DNA of 64,000 nucleotides from JAFALK01 sp036500605 (GCA_036500605.1 DASYBU010000014.1:248001-312000); one strand, 5' to 3'. Numbered from the stretch's first letter, positions 52,245-62,069 are shown. Numbers and translations: made by a program. The notes: generated from the letters alone by a model not told the origin.

Positions 52245-55200
52245 TCAGTTACACCCCTTGCTACTCACCGCTGTTAGGGCCACGGTGACGGTCGAGAAAT
52301 TGTTGCCCTGGATGTTCATATTTGCGTGCCGACTTCCCGTCGTGCAGTTGGCCGTGTAAGCCACCTTGATAGAGCAACTGCCGCCGCCAGCCAGAGAGCT
52401 GCCAGAGACGCACGTGCTGCTGCCATCAATGTAAAACTGCCCATTGGAAGTTGTTCCCGACGTGTAGGTGAACGGGAAGGTCAGCGTCGCGGCGGCTAGC
52501 CCAGTGTTCTGCACCGTGATCGTCTTCGACGCTGAGGCGAGTCCTCCTGCGACGGTGCCGAGATCGACGGAGGATGGCGAAGCCATCAGCGTCGTGTTGC
52601 CAGAGTAAACAGACCCAGACAAGACAACGGAATTGGCCGGCGCAGCATTTGAAGTTGAAGCGGTGACTACGCCGCCGTAAGACTGCACCTGGGTCGGATT
52701 CCAGGAAACCGTGAAGGTGCATGAACCGGGGTTCGCCAACGTCGTTCCGCAGTTGTTGTTGCTCAGCGTGAAGCCGCCGCTTGCCGTCAAGCTCAGGCCC
52801 AGTGCGGGCGTATTGCCACCATTGCTCAAAGTCACCGTACTCGAGGTGTAGGCGCCATTGACTTGCTGAGAGCCGAAGTTCAGCGAATTGGGGCTGAAAT
52901 TGAGCGATGCCTGAATACCCGTTCCGGAGACATTGATGGGAGTCGGCGCGCTGCTATTGGAGGACGACACACTGACCGTACCGCTGTAGCTCTGCGCCGC
53001 GCTGGCTTGCCAGCTCACGGTAAAAGTGCAGGAATTGCCGTTGGCCAGTGAACTGCCGCAGGTATTGTTCGTCACGCTGAATCCTGCCCCGGCAATCGAC
53101 AAGGCCACAGCGTTCGCGGTTGCATTGCCTGTGTTGGACAGCGTGATCTGGCTGGATGTGTAGGGCCCACCAACAGCTTGGTTACCCCAGTTGATGGTCG
53201 TCGTGCTGAAACTCAGCTGAGGTTGCGCGCCTGTACCACTCAGGGTATTGCTCAAGACTCCTGCATTCGAATCGACCTTGACGTTGCCATTTACCAAACC
53301 CGCCACTGTCGGAGCAAACTGCACGTTGATCTGACAGCTATGGTCGGTCGGCAGAGAGCCTGTGCAATCCGTGGACAGCAACGAGAAGCCTTGCCCAGTG
53401 ACTGAGCTGCTGTTCGGCGTGGTGAAAGTGACGGTCGTTACGCCATCGTTGCTCAATGTCATCGCACCAGTCGCAGACGAGCCGAGGGGCACATTGCCCA
53501 TAGCCAGAGGCGGCGTCAAATTAGCGACTGGCTTTACACCAGTGCCGTTCATCGAAAGCGAGTTCGTCACGACGCCAGCTGAAGTGGTTGCGGTGAGCGT
53601 TCCGCTGACATAGCCGATTGCAACTGGGCTGAAAGTTACCGAGAAGCTGCACGAGGCACCAGCCGCCAGAGTGCTTCCGCAAGTGCTATTTCCACCTTGA
53701 ATGGAGAAGGGGGCCGGAAGACTCAGAAGGATGGCGGTCGCAGTTGCATTGCCGTTGTTGGTCAATGTCACAGGACTTTGCGTCTGTGAGCTGCTCACTT
53801 GCACATTGCCCCAGGCTTGCGACGTCGTGCTAAAACTCAGGCTGGCTTGCACCGCGTTACCCGAAAGGCTCAGCGAGTTGCTGGCGACACCGGTGCTCGT
53901 CGAAGCAGTCAGCGAGCCGCTGTAGGGCTGCACCACCGTAGGAGTCCAGCTCACCGTCATTGAGCACGAAGCTCCGCTGTTCAGCGAGCTGTTGCAAGTG
54001 TTGTTGCTCAGCGCAAAACCTGGCGGCGGAGGCGGGATGTTTAGCGCACTGGCAACGGTATTGCCGTTATTGCTGAGCGTCATCGATGTGCTGTAAGTGC
54101 CGTTCACCAACTGGCTACCCCAGTCGTACGTGGACGGATTGAAAGCCAGCCGGGCCTGCAAGCCTGAGCTCGTTAAGTTCGAGCTCAGCAGGCCGGCATT
54201 CGTGGAGATCGTCAGCACGCCAGAGTTTGTTCCATAGACGGATGCATTGAAAGTCAGCCGCACGTTGCAACTGGTTCCAACGGACAGTGTGGGCTGGCAG
54301 TCCGTACTCGTGAAACCGAACCCTGCACCGGAAACATTAGCAGCGGTGGGGACGGTGATTGCCAAAGGCAGCCCGCCGGTGTTGGTCAGGACGGCATTGG
54401 CGGAGCCACTTGAGCCCAGCTGGACGCCGCCAAAGTCGACCGCGGAAACCGAACCAGTCAGCGCGGCGGCGGTGCCGGACACGGCGATGGTGGAAGGAAC
54501 GGCATTGGGCGCAGAAATCGTGATTGAACCACCATAGGCCTGTATCGCGGTCGGGGACCATGTGACGTAGAACGTGCAATTTGCATTGACCGCAAGCGTT
54601 GCGCCGGAGCAGTTATCAGCGCTGAGTGCAAAGCCTTGCGGCAGCGAGAGCCCAACTCCGCTCGCAGCGATGCCGCCCGTGTTGCTCAGCGTGATCTGGC
54701 TCGACGTGTAGCTTCCGCTGACTTGCTGCGTGCCGAAGGCCACGCTAACTGGATTGGAAGTCAACTTCGCCTGCAGACTCTGTCCAGAAAGCGAAGTACT
54801 CAATGTGCCCACGCCGGTACTCAGCACCAGCGTGCCCAAACGTGTAGCTTGCGCGCTAGGCGTAAAAGCGACGGTGATCGTGCAATTGCTGCCGGCAGGC
54901 AAGCTGTTCGTACAAGTCGTGGCAACGAAGCTGAAGTCGGTACCACCCAAGCTGGCAGCGCTAGGCGCCGTCATGCTCCACGCAGCTATGCCGTCATTGG
55001 TAAGCGTGATCGTCTTCTGCAGGCTGGCACCGACGTTGACGATTCCAAAATCCAAGGTCGGCGCGAGCTTGGCCATCTGAACCGGGCCATTGCCCGCGAT
55101 GGCGCTTGCATTGCTTGCCGATCCTGCACTGGTGGTAATGCTGGCGAAGTTGTCGGGAACGGCACTCGTCACTGTGGCAAGCGTGATTCGGCCGAGCAGC

Positions 55201-58200
55201 CAATGACAAGTTTGATAGTCCGCGCAGTCGGTGATGTCGTCTTGGTAGGTGTTGGTGACAGTTTTAATGAAAGTCTGACTGACTCCCGCGACCGAACCCG
55301 CTGTCGTCGTTGTAGCAATCTTGATATTGCCAGCAGCGTCGTATGTGTTCTGGCCCACAACGGTCGGCATAGGATTGCCGGCCAGGTCGAAGCCAATTTG
55401 CACGCCAGCCAGGACAACAGGCCGCTGAACCTTGGCGGTCACCGGGCAAGGCGCCGCTGGTGTGGCCGTGCTTGATGCGGCCATTGCCGTGATATCGCAG
55501 TAGGTATTCGTCTGACTCGACAGCGGGGTGGTAGGGCTGGCGTTGAGCGCGCCCAGGTAGGTCTTGGTCGAAGCGACTTCTCCCGTATACGGGTAGATCT
55601 GCATCAGCTGTGTATCTTGGGTCAGCAGGCTTCCATCCGCGCCTGGTTGCTGGCGCAAGATTTCCCGGAACCCGAGGGAGCCATGCCCGCCAATCTCGTC
55701 CTTCAGCCCCTTGTAGGCATACTCCGTCTGGACTGTGTTTGACCCGACGCCACTATCCTCGACGCTCGTGACAACGACATACAGCGGAAGGCTCTGATCG
55801 ACGACGGGATAGGTGGCTCGAAGATTGACATCGTTACGGTCGCTTGCATAACGCGCACCCAAGGCCTGACCAGGTCCTGCAAGAGCTGCGCTGTTAGTCA
55901 GCGGCGCGTAATACAGACTCGTCTTGGCGCCCGTACCCGACGTCACGCGCTTCAGCTGGTCAGGCGGTGCAGCGTCGATCTTGGTGTACAGCCGATTGGT
56001 CACCGTGTTGCCAATGGTCTGCATGCGCAAGATCTCTACAGTGCCACGACCAGTGAAGTCCCCCGCGACAAACGAAGCCGTGCCGTCCGCGCTTTGCAGT
56101 TGCACGGAATTGATGCCGTCCAGCTTGAAGGTGGTCGACTTGGTGAACGTGCCATCTCCATTGCTCAGCCAAAGAGAATTGTTGGCGGCGGTATCCGACC
56201 ACATCAGGATGTCTTCTCGGCCATCTCCATTCACATCGAGGATTCGAATCCCATGATCCGTCTGCAGCAAGGCGTTCTTGCCCGCGAAGCTCTGACTCGC
56301 CAGATTGAAGTTCCCAACTGAACCGTTGCTGCCGCCAAGCGCCAGCGATGCGGAAGTCGAGAAAACATTCAAGCAGTCCGTTCGCCCATCCCCATTGAAG
56401 TCAATCGGAGTCGCACAGCCCGTGGTCGAGTTCGCCGAGACGGGCGTGAAGTTGCCATCACCATTGGAGAGCCAAACGCCAAGATAGGTGTACAGATCCG
56501 TCAGCCCATCGCCATTCCAATCGCCCGTGTTTGCAGGACTGGACAGCGAATCCGGCGCTATAGCCGGTGTGCTGTAGACCGAGTGGTGAGTGAGGTTCGT
56601 GTCAGTGAACTGCTGAAACGTGCCGTCCCCCACGCCCAGGAAGACGCGCGTGCAGATACGTGACACACAAGGATCGGCGGGCTGCGTCTGGATCCCGACC
56701 AGCGAGGCGGGAAGAACAGTCGTGACGATGTCGAGATACCCATCGCCATTCACGTCCAACAGATAGAAGTTGTCCCCCTCTTCCCACGTCGTACCAGCCG
56801 GTGTCGTTGTGTAGACACGAGGAATCGCGCTGAGATTGATTTCCTGTGGCACCGCCACTGATTTGAAAGAGCCGTCACCTTGGCTGAGATACACGATGTT
56901 TACGTCGCCCACACAGCTGTCAGTGCTGGGTGCAATATTTAGGATGTCGGTTCGACCATCGCCGTTAAAGTCCATCGCAATCGAAATGTGGCAGCCGTCA
57001 TGGCTGAACAACTTCGTGCCTGCGAGATTGAATACGTTCGAGCCGCTACTGCCTGAGGGCACTTGAACGAAGGTGTCAATTCCGCCAATTGTTCTGCTCA
57101 ACCAGAGCTGGTTTTGGCTTGGATCATCGGACCAGCGCAAGATGTCTGTGCGGCCATCGCCGTCAAAGTCGCCAACGAGCACGCCGTAGGTACCGTTGGC
57201 GTTGGTCAAAGGCGTTGTTGCCAGCCCGCTCGTTGTGAAACCTGCGTTTGCTTGGTAGACGTCACCACCGCCGTCCGCGTAGTCAAAAGAGGTTGCCGGC
57301 AGGCACCTAGTACTTGAGGCATCTCCAGCGCAATCCTGCAGACTGGAGATTCGACTGCGTCCCGAGACGGCGCCAACGCTGTACTTGATATTGGTCGTGC
57401 TGACCGGTGTCGAGCCGGCATAGCTGGTGACAGCTTGCAGCAATTGGGTGATGACGTTTTTGAAGCCTAGGTGATAGGCCTCACTGTCGTCTTTTGGTGC
57501 GGCAGCAGCATTTGTCCTGGGTGCATAGCTGAAGACAACTTTGTTGACTCCATAGTCCACCTCGGACAGATACCACTCATGACCAAGCGCTGGTGATGCC
57601 GGGCTAGCATCTCCGCTTCCCCACGGCGTGTCGCTCTGCTGGTATTTGAAATCAATGGCGTTGCCCAATGTATCGCTGATACGGGCCACCGCCCAAGCGA
57701 CAGCCACTGCGTTGCCCGCGCCTTGCGAAGTTTGAAGAATTAGCGCAGACGTGGTGCTAGCGCTGGGATCTGCTCCATAGGAGGAAATCTGCCCTGACTT
57801 GGACCACACGCGAAAGTAGGCTGGGCCCGCGTCTGCGGCACCATTGGCGTAGCCGTAGGAGCGGATCCTCGCGTAGCTATCCTTCTCGGTCCGGTATTCA
57901 ATGAAACTTCCATTGGCTTGGCCCGCAGCGTCACCTTGCTGAAAAGGTGTCGTCGAGCCGGCAGCTGGGAAGGTTCCGTTGATCACAGCGCCGGTTGTGG
58001 GATCGACCTGGATCAAACGCTGTCCATCGAGGCAGAGCTTGTCGTTGGGGCCGTAAACGACTGCCGTGATCACGCGGTCCGTGGCCATGACAGCAGAGCA
58101 ACGCGCGATCAGCGAGAGGCCTTGCATCTTCCAGCCATAGCCTACCGGGCCGTTTACACCAGACTCCGCATAGGCCAAGCTCAAAGAGGGCGACATGCCG

Positions 58201-58418
58201 TTGACGCCAGGCGCGACATTGATGGCCCTTGAGTAGGACGCCGCCCCATGCATGTCCACGTTCACTTGCGCATGCGCGCAAGTCGCTACCCATACTGGAC
58301 AGGATGCGGCAGTCGCCAGCACAACCTTCCATAGGCGACCAAAACTCAAGGCCCAACCGTCCCTGTTGAGCCGGCCAGTAATTTGGCAGCGTGGAACGGT
58401 GATCGCGGTACGAGTCAT
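52245..58418 (-). CDS. Giant exported SpvB/FG-GAP protein with nine ASH-type Ig repeats
   Basis: The 2057-residue protein has a long signal region (cleaved near CAHAQ, residue 51), an SpvB-type domain (about 53-330: AASYSRAINVAPGVNGMSPSL, VGYGWKMQGLSLIARC), six calcium-loop FG-GAP/VCBS motifs with D-x-(D/N)-G-D-G-x-x-D (about residues 419, 482, 559, 636, 674 and 729), a TcdB-middle-like part with KTSLYYAPLTN (near 845), and then nine repeats of a domain of about 95 residues from 1115 to the end. Each has a W/F-G-x-x-x-V core and a (L/V)(S/T)N(T/N/D)G strand, the choice-of-anchor-D/ASH fold. SpvB and FG-GAP parts recall TcB-type toxin components. It sits 70 bases upstream of the RHS gene. Confidence 0.88.
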   Translation of the reverse strand: MTRTAITVPRCQITGRLNRDGWALSFGRLWKVVLATAASCPVWVATCAHAQVNVDMHGAASYSRAINVAPGVNGMSPSLSLAYAESGVNGPVGYGWKMQGLSLIARCSAVMATDRVITAVVYGPNDKLCLDGQRLIQVDPTTGAVINGTFPAAGSTTPFQQGDAAGQANGSFIEYRTEKDSYARIRSYGYANGAADAGPAYFRVWSKSGQISSYGADPSASTTSALILQTSQGAGNAVAVAWAVARISDTLGNAIDFKYQQSDTPWGSGDASPASPALGHEWYLSEVDYGVNKVVFSYAPRTNAAAAPKDDSEAYHLGFKNVITQLLQAVTSYAGSTPVSTTNIKYSVGAVSGRSRISSLQDCAGDASSTRCLPATSFDYADGGGDVYQANAGFTTSGLATTPLTNANGTYGVLVGDFDGDGRTDILRWSDDPSQNQLWLSRTIGGIDTFVQVPSGSSGSNVFNLAGTKLFSHDGCHISIAMDFNGDGRTDILNIAPSTDSCVGDVNIVYLSQGDGSFKSVAVPQEINLSAIPRVYTTTPAGTTWEEGDNFYLLDVNGDGYLDIVTTVLPASLVGIQTQPADPCVSRICTRVFLGVGDGTFQQFTDTNLTHHSVYSTPAIAPDSLSSPANTGDWNGDGLTDLYTYLGVWLSNGDGNFTPVSANSTTGCATPIDFNGDGRTDCLNVFSTSASLALGGSNGSVGNFNLASQSFAGKNALLQTDHGIRILDVNGDGREDILMWSDTAANNSLWLSNGDGTFTKSTTFKLDGINSVQLQSADGTASFVAGDFTGRGTVEILRMQTIGNTVTNRLYTKIDAAPPDQLKRVTSGTGAKTSLYYAPLTNSAALAGPGQALGARYASDRNDVNLRATYPVVDQSLPLYVVVTSVEDSGVGSNTVQTEYAYKGLKDEIGGHGSLGFREILRQQPGADGSLLTQDTQLMQIYPYTGEVASTKTYLGALNASPTTPLSSQTNTYCDITAMAASSTATPAAPCPVTAKVQRPVVLAGVQIGFDLAGNPMPTVVGQNTYDAAGNIKIATTTTAGSVAGVSQTFIKTVTNTYQDDITDCADYQTCHWLLGRITLATVTSAVPDNFASITTSAGSASNASAIAGNGPVQMAKLAPTLDFGIVNVGASLQKTITLTNDGIAAWSMTAPSAASLGGTDFSFVATTCTNSLPAGSNCTITVAFTPSAQATRLGTLVLSTGVGTLSTSLSGQSLQAKLTSNPVSVAFGTQQVSGSYTSSQITLSNTGGIAASGVGLSLPQGFALSADNCSGATLAVNANCTFYVTWSPTAIQAYGGSITISAPNAVPSTIAVSGTAAALTGSVSAVDFGGVQLGSSGSANAVLTNTGGLPLAITVPTAANVSGAGFGFTSTDCQPTLSVGTSCNVRLTFNASVYGTNSGVLTISTNAGLLSSNLTSSGLQARLAFNPSTYDWGSQLVNGTYSTSMTLSNNGNTVASALNIPPPPPGFALSNNTCNSSLNSGASCSMTVSWTPTVVQPYSGSLTASTSTGVASNSLSLSGNAVQASLSFSTTSQAWGNVQVSSSQTQSPVTLTNNGNATATAILLSLPAPFSIQGGNSTCGSTLAAGASCSFSVTFSPVAIGYVSGTLTATTSAGVVTNSLSMNGTGVKPVANLTPPLAMGNVPLGSSATGAMTLSNDGVTTVTFTTPNSSSVTGQGFSLLSTDCTGSLPTDHSCQINVQFAPTVAGLVNGNVKVDSNAGVLSNTLSGTGAQPQLSFSTTTINWGNQAVGGPYTSSQITLSNTGNATANAVALSIAGAGFSVTNNTCGSSLANGNSCTFTVSWQASAAQSYSGTVSVSSSNSSAPTPINVSGTGIQASLNFSPNSLNFGSQQVNGAYTSSTVTLSNGGNTPALGLSLTASGGFTLSNNNCGTTLANPGSCTFTVSWNPTQVQSYGGVVTASTSNAAPANSVVLSGSVYSGNTTLMASPSSVDLGTVAGGLASASKTITVQNTGLAAATLTFPFTYTSGTTSNGQFYIDGSSTCVSGSSLAGGGSCSIKVAYTANCTTGSRHANMNIQGNNFSTVTVALTAVSSKGCN

Positions 58419-59004
58419 CTTCAGCTTTCCTGCAATTTGGCAACGCTGAAGCCCCTACCTTCGCAAATGCGCGTAGACACACTTGCACTGCACGGGCCTG
58501 CATGGGCTCCGTGCGCACGGTGTAGTTCGGTAACTCCCTCATCGCCTGTTCTTCTACCCTGTCTGCAGCGCAGCCGGGCGTGTGGCGAGCGCATTCTATG
58601 GGCGCATTTCTGGTCAACTTATGGGAGCTATTACCAGGGCATTCTTTACAACAAGGAAATATTTCAAGGGATCCAGGCGGTCAGCCTGCTCGAAGTTCAG
58701 CGTGCCTCCGAAGCGTCTTCCAGAGACTAATGGCCTCTCTCTGGCGAAGTACCTTACAGAGGAGTCCATTAGACGAAGCAAGTTCGGCGCATTACTCGTC
58801 TGGCTGGACCAGCTCGATGGCGCCTGGCGCGCCACCGACGTTCTTTAGGCGTTTCTACGGCCGCATCCCGGACACAAGAAATAGCACCCGACTTCATCGA
58901 TTTCAGGGAGTACGGCCTACTGGTCGCTGCGTCCGGGAGCATCACCGCCTAGGGCGCCGAGATGGAAACTGTCGACCGACGCACCCTTGGGATGCCTGGA
59001 GACC
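58419..59004. other. Intergenic with no convincing gene
   Basis: About 590 bases between the giant gene and tniQ. An 88-residue frame at 58582-58848 (plus) ends with LSLAKYLTEESIRRSKFGALLVWLDQ and looks helical, but has no ribosome site or known family; it may be a worn element remnant. AATTTGGCA(G/A)CG is repeated in direct orientation near 58379-58391 and 58434-58446. The giant gene's AGGAAAG ribosome site lies at its immediate upstream edge. Confidence 0.4.
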
Positions 59005-60282
59005 TTATCGCGTCCAGGCGTCTTGAAAACACTTTCGAGTCCTGCCGACACCGATAGCCCGCGCAGCACCTCGCTTGGATACACAACTCGGTGCGCCGAC
59101 CGCGATCAGTCTTCGTACGATGTCGTTGACGCCTAACTGCTGAGCCACACTTGCTGCCACGCGACGCTGGATCCTTAGGGCCGAAGTCTCGGCGGGCAAG
59201 GTCGCACTCAGATGTTTGACATCTACGCCAACGCGCCGAGCGAGTGCGGGCAAAGACACCGGCGTAGACGAGGTCGATTCAAGCTCCAGTGCCATCTGCA
59301 GTTGCACCCAGTCTTTGCGCGGCTTCGCTCGCGGAGCCCAAGCAATCGGGCCATGACCAACGTTGTGGTTCCTCGCATCACATTGCAAGGTGATTGGGCT
59401 CAGGATCAGGTCGGGCAATGGAACAGCGAGTGCCGTGGCGAGCCGGAGCAGCATGTCCAACCCAGCCTCGCCGCGCCCCTTCAGTAGGTCACTGACGGTG
59501 CCCTTCGATACGCCCATGCGTAGCCCCAGTTCGCCGGGCGATACCATAAGCCCGCGACGACTGAGGCTGAGGATGACCTGAGCAAAGCTGGGCCGTCGGA
59601 AGTCACCTGCAAGGTCCTGCGCGGCCAACAGGAGACGGCCGAACTGGTCTGCTACAGCAAGACTCCTTGCCGGCGTCGCGCTACGCTCCATATTCGAGAC
59701 CGGCAGTGGGCCTTCGGTGAGCGACTCGCCGCATGACCCGCATGCTCCAACTTGGCCAGTGCGTCCCCGAGTCACCAAACTTCGACGGCAGCATTGAGGA
59801 CAAGCCTCGGTCCAAGGCATGCCATGTCGCGGGCAACAGTCGAGTTGTGCAAAGCTCCAGAGCATAGGCAAGTGAACATCCTGACCTTCCGCCCGCATTT
59901 CAGCGAAACAGGCAGTGCACCAGGCATGTCGTTTGCGCAAACTTTGCTGACCCGTCACATGCCCTGCCAGCCACCCGAGCCCTAGCAATGCCACGACTGG
60001 CTGCCGAGTGAGTTGTGCGGTCCTGCGCATAAAGGCTGCGGCGTTGTGTGTAAGTGCGTCGACCCGTGCTGTCTGCCCCTTCAAGTCGCCGTAAATCGGT
60101 TCGCCTGCGTCGTTGATGAAGCGGTGAAGTTGGGAATGCTCGACGGCGTGGGAAACCGCCAGTCGGCGTAAGTAGCTTTCAGCCGATTCCACAAACGGCG
60201 TGCCTACGCCGAGCGGGCGCAGGCTGTGCAATAGCGAACGCGATGGCTCCGCATCCAGATTCAAGTTCGTTTCGATGCTCAT
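59005..60282 (-). CDS. TniQ-family protein with XRE-type helix-turn-helix
   Basis: The 425-residue protein starts like TniQ, with FVESAESYLRRLAVSHAVEH (about 30-50), then a zinc-ribbon area (about 122-184) containing C-T-A-C, CCPRHG, CPQCC and CGSCG, and an XRE-like DNA-binding helix-turn-helix (about 247-295: SPGELGLRMGVSKGTVSDLL). TniQ proteins are target-site partners of Tn7/Tn5053-type transposases and of some CRISPR-linked transposons. No TnsA, TnsB or TnsC is in the window, so it is either an orphan or a remnant of the element that carried the island. Confidence 0.82.
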   Translation of the reverse strand: MSIETNLNLDAEPSRSLLHSLRPLGVGTPFVESAESYLRRLAVSHAVEHSQLHRFINDAGEPIYGDLKGQTARVDALTHNAAAFMRRTAQLTRQPVVALLGLGWLAGHVTGQQSLRKRHAWCTACFAEMRAEGQDVHLPMLWSFAQLDCCPRHGMPWTEACPQCCRRSLVTRGRTGQVGACGSCGESLTEGPLPVSNMERSATPARSLAVADQFGRLLLAAQDLAGDFRRPSFAQVILSLSRRGLMVSPGELGLRMGVSKGTVSDLLKGRGEAGLDMLLRLATALAVPLPDLILSPITLQCDARNHNVGHGPIAWAPRAKPRKDWVQLQMALELESTSSTPVSLPALARRVGVDVKHLSATLPAETSALRIQRRVAASVAQQLGVNDIVRRLIAVGAPSCVSKRGAARAIGVGRTRKCFQDAWTR

Positions 60283-60797
60283 CGCTGGTAGGTCAACTGG
60301 GCGCTACGTCGATGCGCGGCGACAGTCATTGATATCTGATTTGGCGAAGGCGCGGGCAGACGCTGCTCGCTGGTCCTGTCAGGCTAAAAGACGGACCAAC
60401 CCAGGTCAATGAAAGTTGCGCCGGTGCAGATCCAAGGTTTGAGGACTCGTCTCGCCGCTCGATCGTTGGATAATCAACCCACTCCCGGCCAGACTATGTC
60501 GTCAAACCGAGATGCTTCGGCCGAACACCCGGAAAACTCTCGGCCAGCGTTTAGAAGAACCGTCGACTATCGGCCAATCAAGCGAATTTGGCGATTCCTC
60601 GATGGATCGACATCCCGGGAACGTGCCGATCCGTTGGTGTCGCGTCGAGACCGAAATCGGACAAATAATGACTACACCCTCGGCCAATGTATGGCTCAAG
60701 TCACACCGGGTTATACGGCCTCACGACGCTTTCATTGGCCCGTGCGCCTTCGCATGCTTAGCCTTGTCCATCTTCGCAAGGACTTCGTCGAGCCCGC
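60283..60797. other. Intergenic with spaced cggcc motifs; no gene supported
   Basis: About 515 bases upstream of tniQ and the hydrolase gene. A 130-residue frame (60409-60801) is not supported by codon pattern or family. CGGCC(A/G) boxes recur at 60485, 60517, 60541, 60571 and 60681, the last two as CGGCCAAT; the first four are spaced about 24-32 bases apart. They might be binding sites at an element end or an operator array. Right boundary of the island probably lies here. Confidence 0.45.
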
Positions 60798-62069
60798 ATG
60801 AGCCCCTCTACCGACATCCCCGCCAACATCTCCGCCCGCCTGAGCTCGGCCGAACTGGCCGAGTTCCTCCGCGAGGCCGTTCGCGCCCAACGCTTTGAAG
60901 AAACCGCCGATGCCTTGCTCGGCGGCGCAGCGGCCGGTCTGCATCCGAGCCTCGACCTCGCCGTCGCCGTGTTCCCGCCCGACGAGGCGCCTGTCTTTGC
61001 GAACGTGCTGTTCTCGCGCGAGCACCGCCAAGGCCTCGTGGCCGACATCTCGGCCACCGCCGGGCCGGTGCGCAACATCCACTACGTGGCGGACCAGCTC
61101 GACGAGCAGAAGAACTCGGCCGTCTGGCTGCCCGGTGCGGACTGGCAGGTGCTGACGTGGCGGACCTTGGCGGGCGAGGATGGTCAGCCCCGCATCGTGG
61201 CCCCTTATCCGGGCTCGCTGATCAAGCTGATGATCCTGGTCGCCGTCGCACGCCAGGTCGACCTGGGCCTGACCCGCTGGGACGCTGAATGGACCTGGCA
61301 GGAGCGCCGCCGCACCGTGCGCGAATGGGCTTTCGACATGACCGTGGTCAGCTGCAATGACGCGACCTCGGCGATGGTGGCCCTGCTGCATGACGTGGGC
61401 GCGTTGCGGCGCGAAGGCGGCGTCGAGGTGCACAACGCGGCAGAGGCGCTGTTCCGCGATCTGGGCCTGAGCACGCTGCGCCTGGCCAACACCAAGCCCG
61501 ATGGCGGCTGGCGCAATGCCGATGGCGCCGGCGTCGGCCAGCTGCAGATGACGGCCTGGGATGCGCTGCGGCTGCTGTGGCTGCTCGACGAACAGGCTCC
61601 CGCAGCGCCCTGGTTGCCCGCCGACGCTGCGCCGCTGCTGAAGCCCGCCAGCCACGCCGAGGTGACGCGCTGCTTGCGTGAGCAGGGCCTGCATCAATCG
61701 CTGTCGAGCAGCCTGCTCGTCAACATCGCCGGCTGGGTGCGCGGCATTCCTGCGCGCGTGCCTGAGCGCTGGCTGCAAGCCGACGGCTCGGCCTGCCTGA
61801 CCGAAGAGCTGGTCTACCCCGGCGATCTGCGGCCGGAGCGCGAGCAGTGCGACGTGAGCTTCGCGCACAAGACCGGCAATACCGAGAACTACACCGCCGA
61901 TGCCGGCATCGTGCAGGGCCTGGGCGCCAGCCAGCGGCACTACCTGATCGCGCTGACCAGCAATCTGGGCAGCCGCTATGCGCCCGATCCGCACTGCGCC
62001 ACGAGCTGGCGCATCCCGGCGCTGGCCGGCGCGATCGACGCGCGGCTGCGGGCCTGGCTGGAGCCCTAA
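60798..62069 (+). CDS. Serine hydrolase of the beta-lactamase/DD-peptidase fold
   Basis: The 423-residue protein has S140-L-I-K143 for the S-x-x-K catalytic pair, SCN in VVSCNDATS (about residue 190), and KTG in AHKTGNTEN (about 359), so the three class-A-like motifs are intact. No signal peptide is evident, so it may be cytoplasmic. It could be an esterase or peptidase of the beta-lactamase class; antibiotic resistance is not indicated. The genome-typical GC content returns here. Confidence 0.85.
   Translation: MSPSTDIPANISARLSSAELAEFLREAVRAQRFEETADALLGGAAAGLHPSLDLAVAVFPPDEAPVFANVLFSREHRQGLVADISATAGPVRNIHYVADQLDEQKNSAVWLPGADWQVLTWRTLAGEDGQPRIVAPYPGSLIKLMILVAVARQVDLGLTRWDAEWTWQERRRTVREWAFDMTVVSCNDATSAMVALLHDVGALRREGGVEVHNAAEALFRDLGLSTLRLANTKPDGGWRNADGAGVGQLQMTAWDALRLLWLLDEQAPAAPWLPADAAPLLKPASHAEVTRCLREQGLHQSLSSSLLVNIAGWVRGIPARVPERWLQADGSACLTEELVYPGDLRPEREQCDVSFAHKTGNTENYTADAGIVQGLGASQRHYLIALTSNLGSRYAPDPHCATSWRIPALAGAIDARLRAWLEP

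Noticed and set aside
52245..55100. Regularly spaced repeats that could suggest a CRISPR array
   Set aside because: Period of about 290 bases in frame, encoding Ig-like protein repeats; no short direct repeats with unique spacers and no cas genes. No CRISPR array was seen in the window.
54636..55475. 279-residue plus-strand frame
   Set aside because: Antisense to the ASH-repeat gene.
60409..60801. 130-residue plus-strand frame between tniQ and the hydrolase gene
   Set aside because: Low complexity, no ribosome site or family, and it overlaps the spaced-repeat area.
60798..62069. Beta-lactamase-fold gene as an antibiotic-resistance determinant
   Set aside because: No export signal and a long divergent N-terminus; motifs are shared by many esterases and peptidases.
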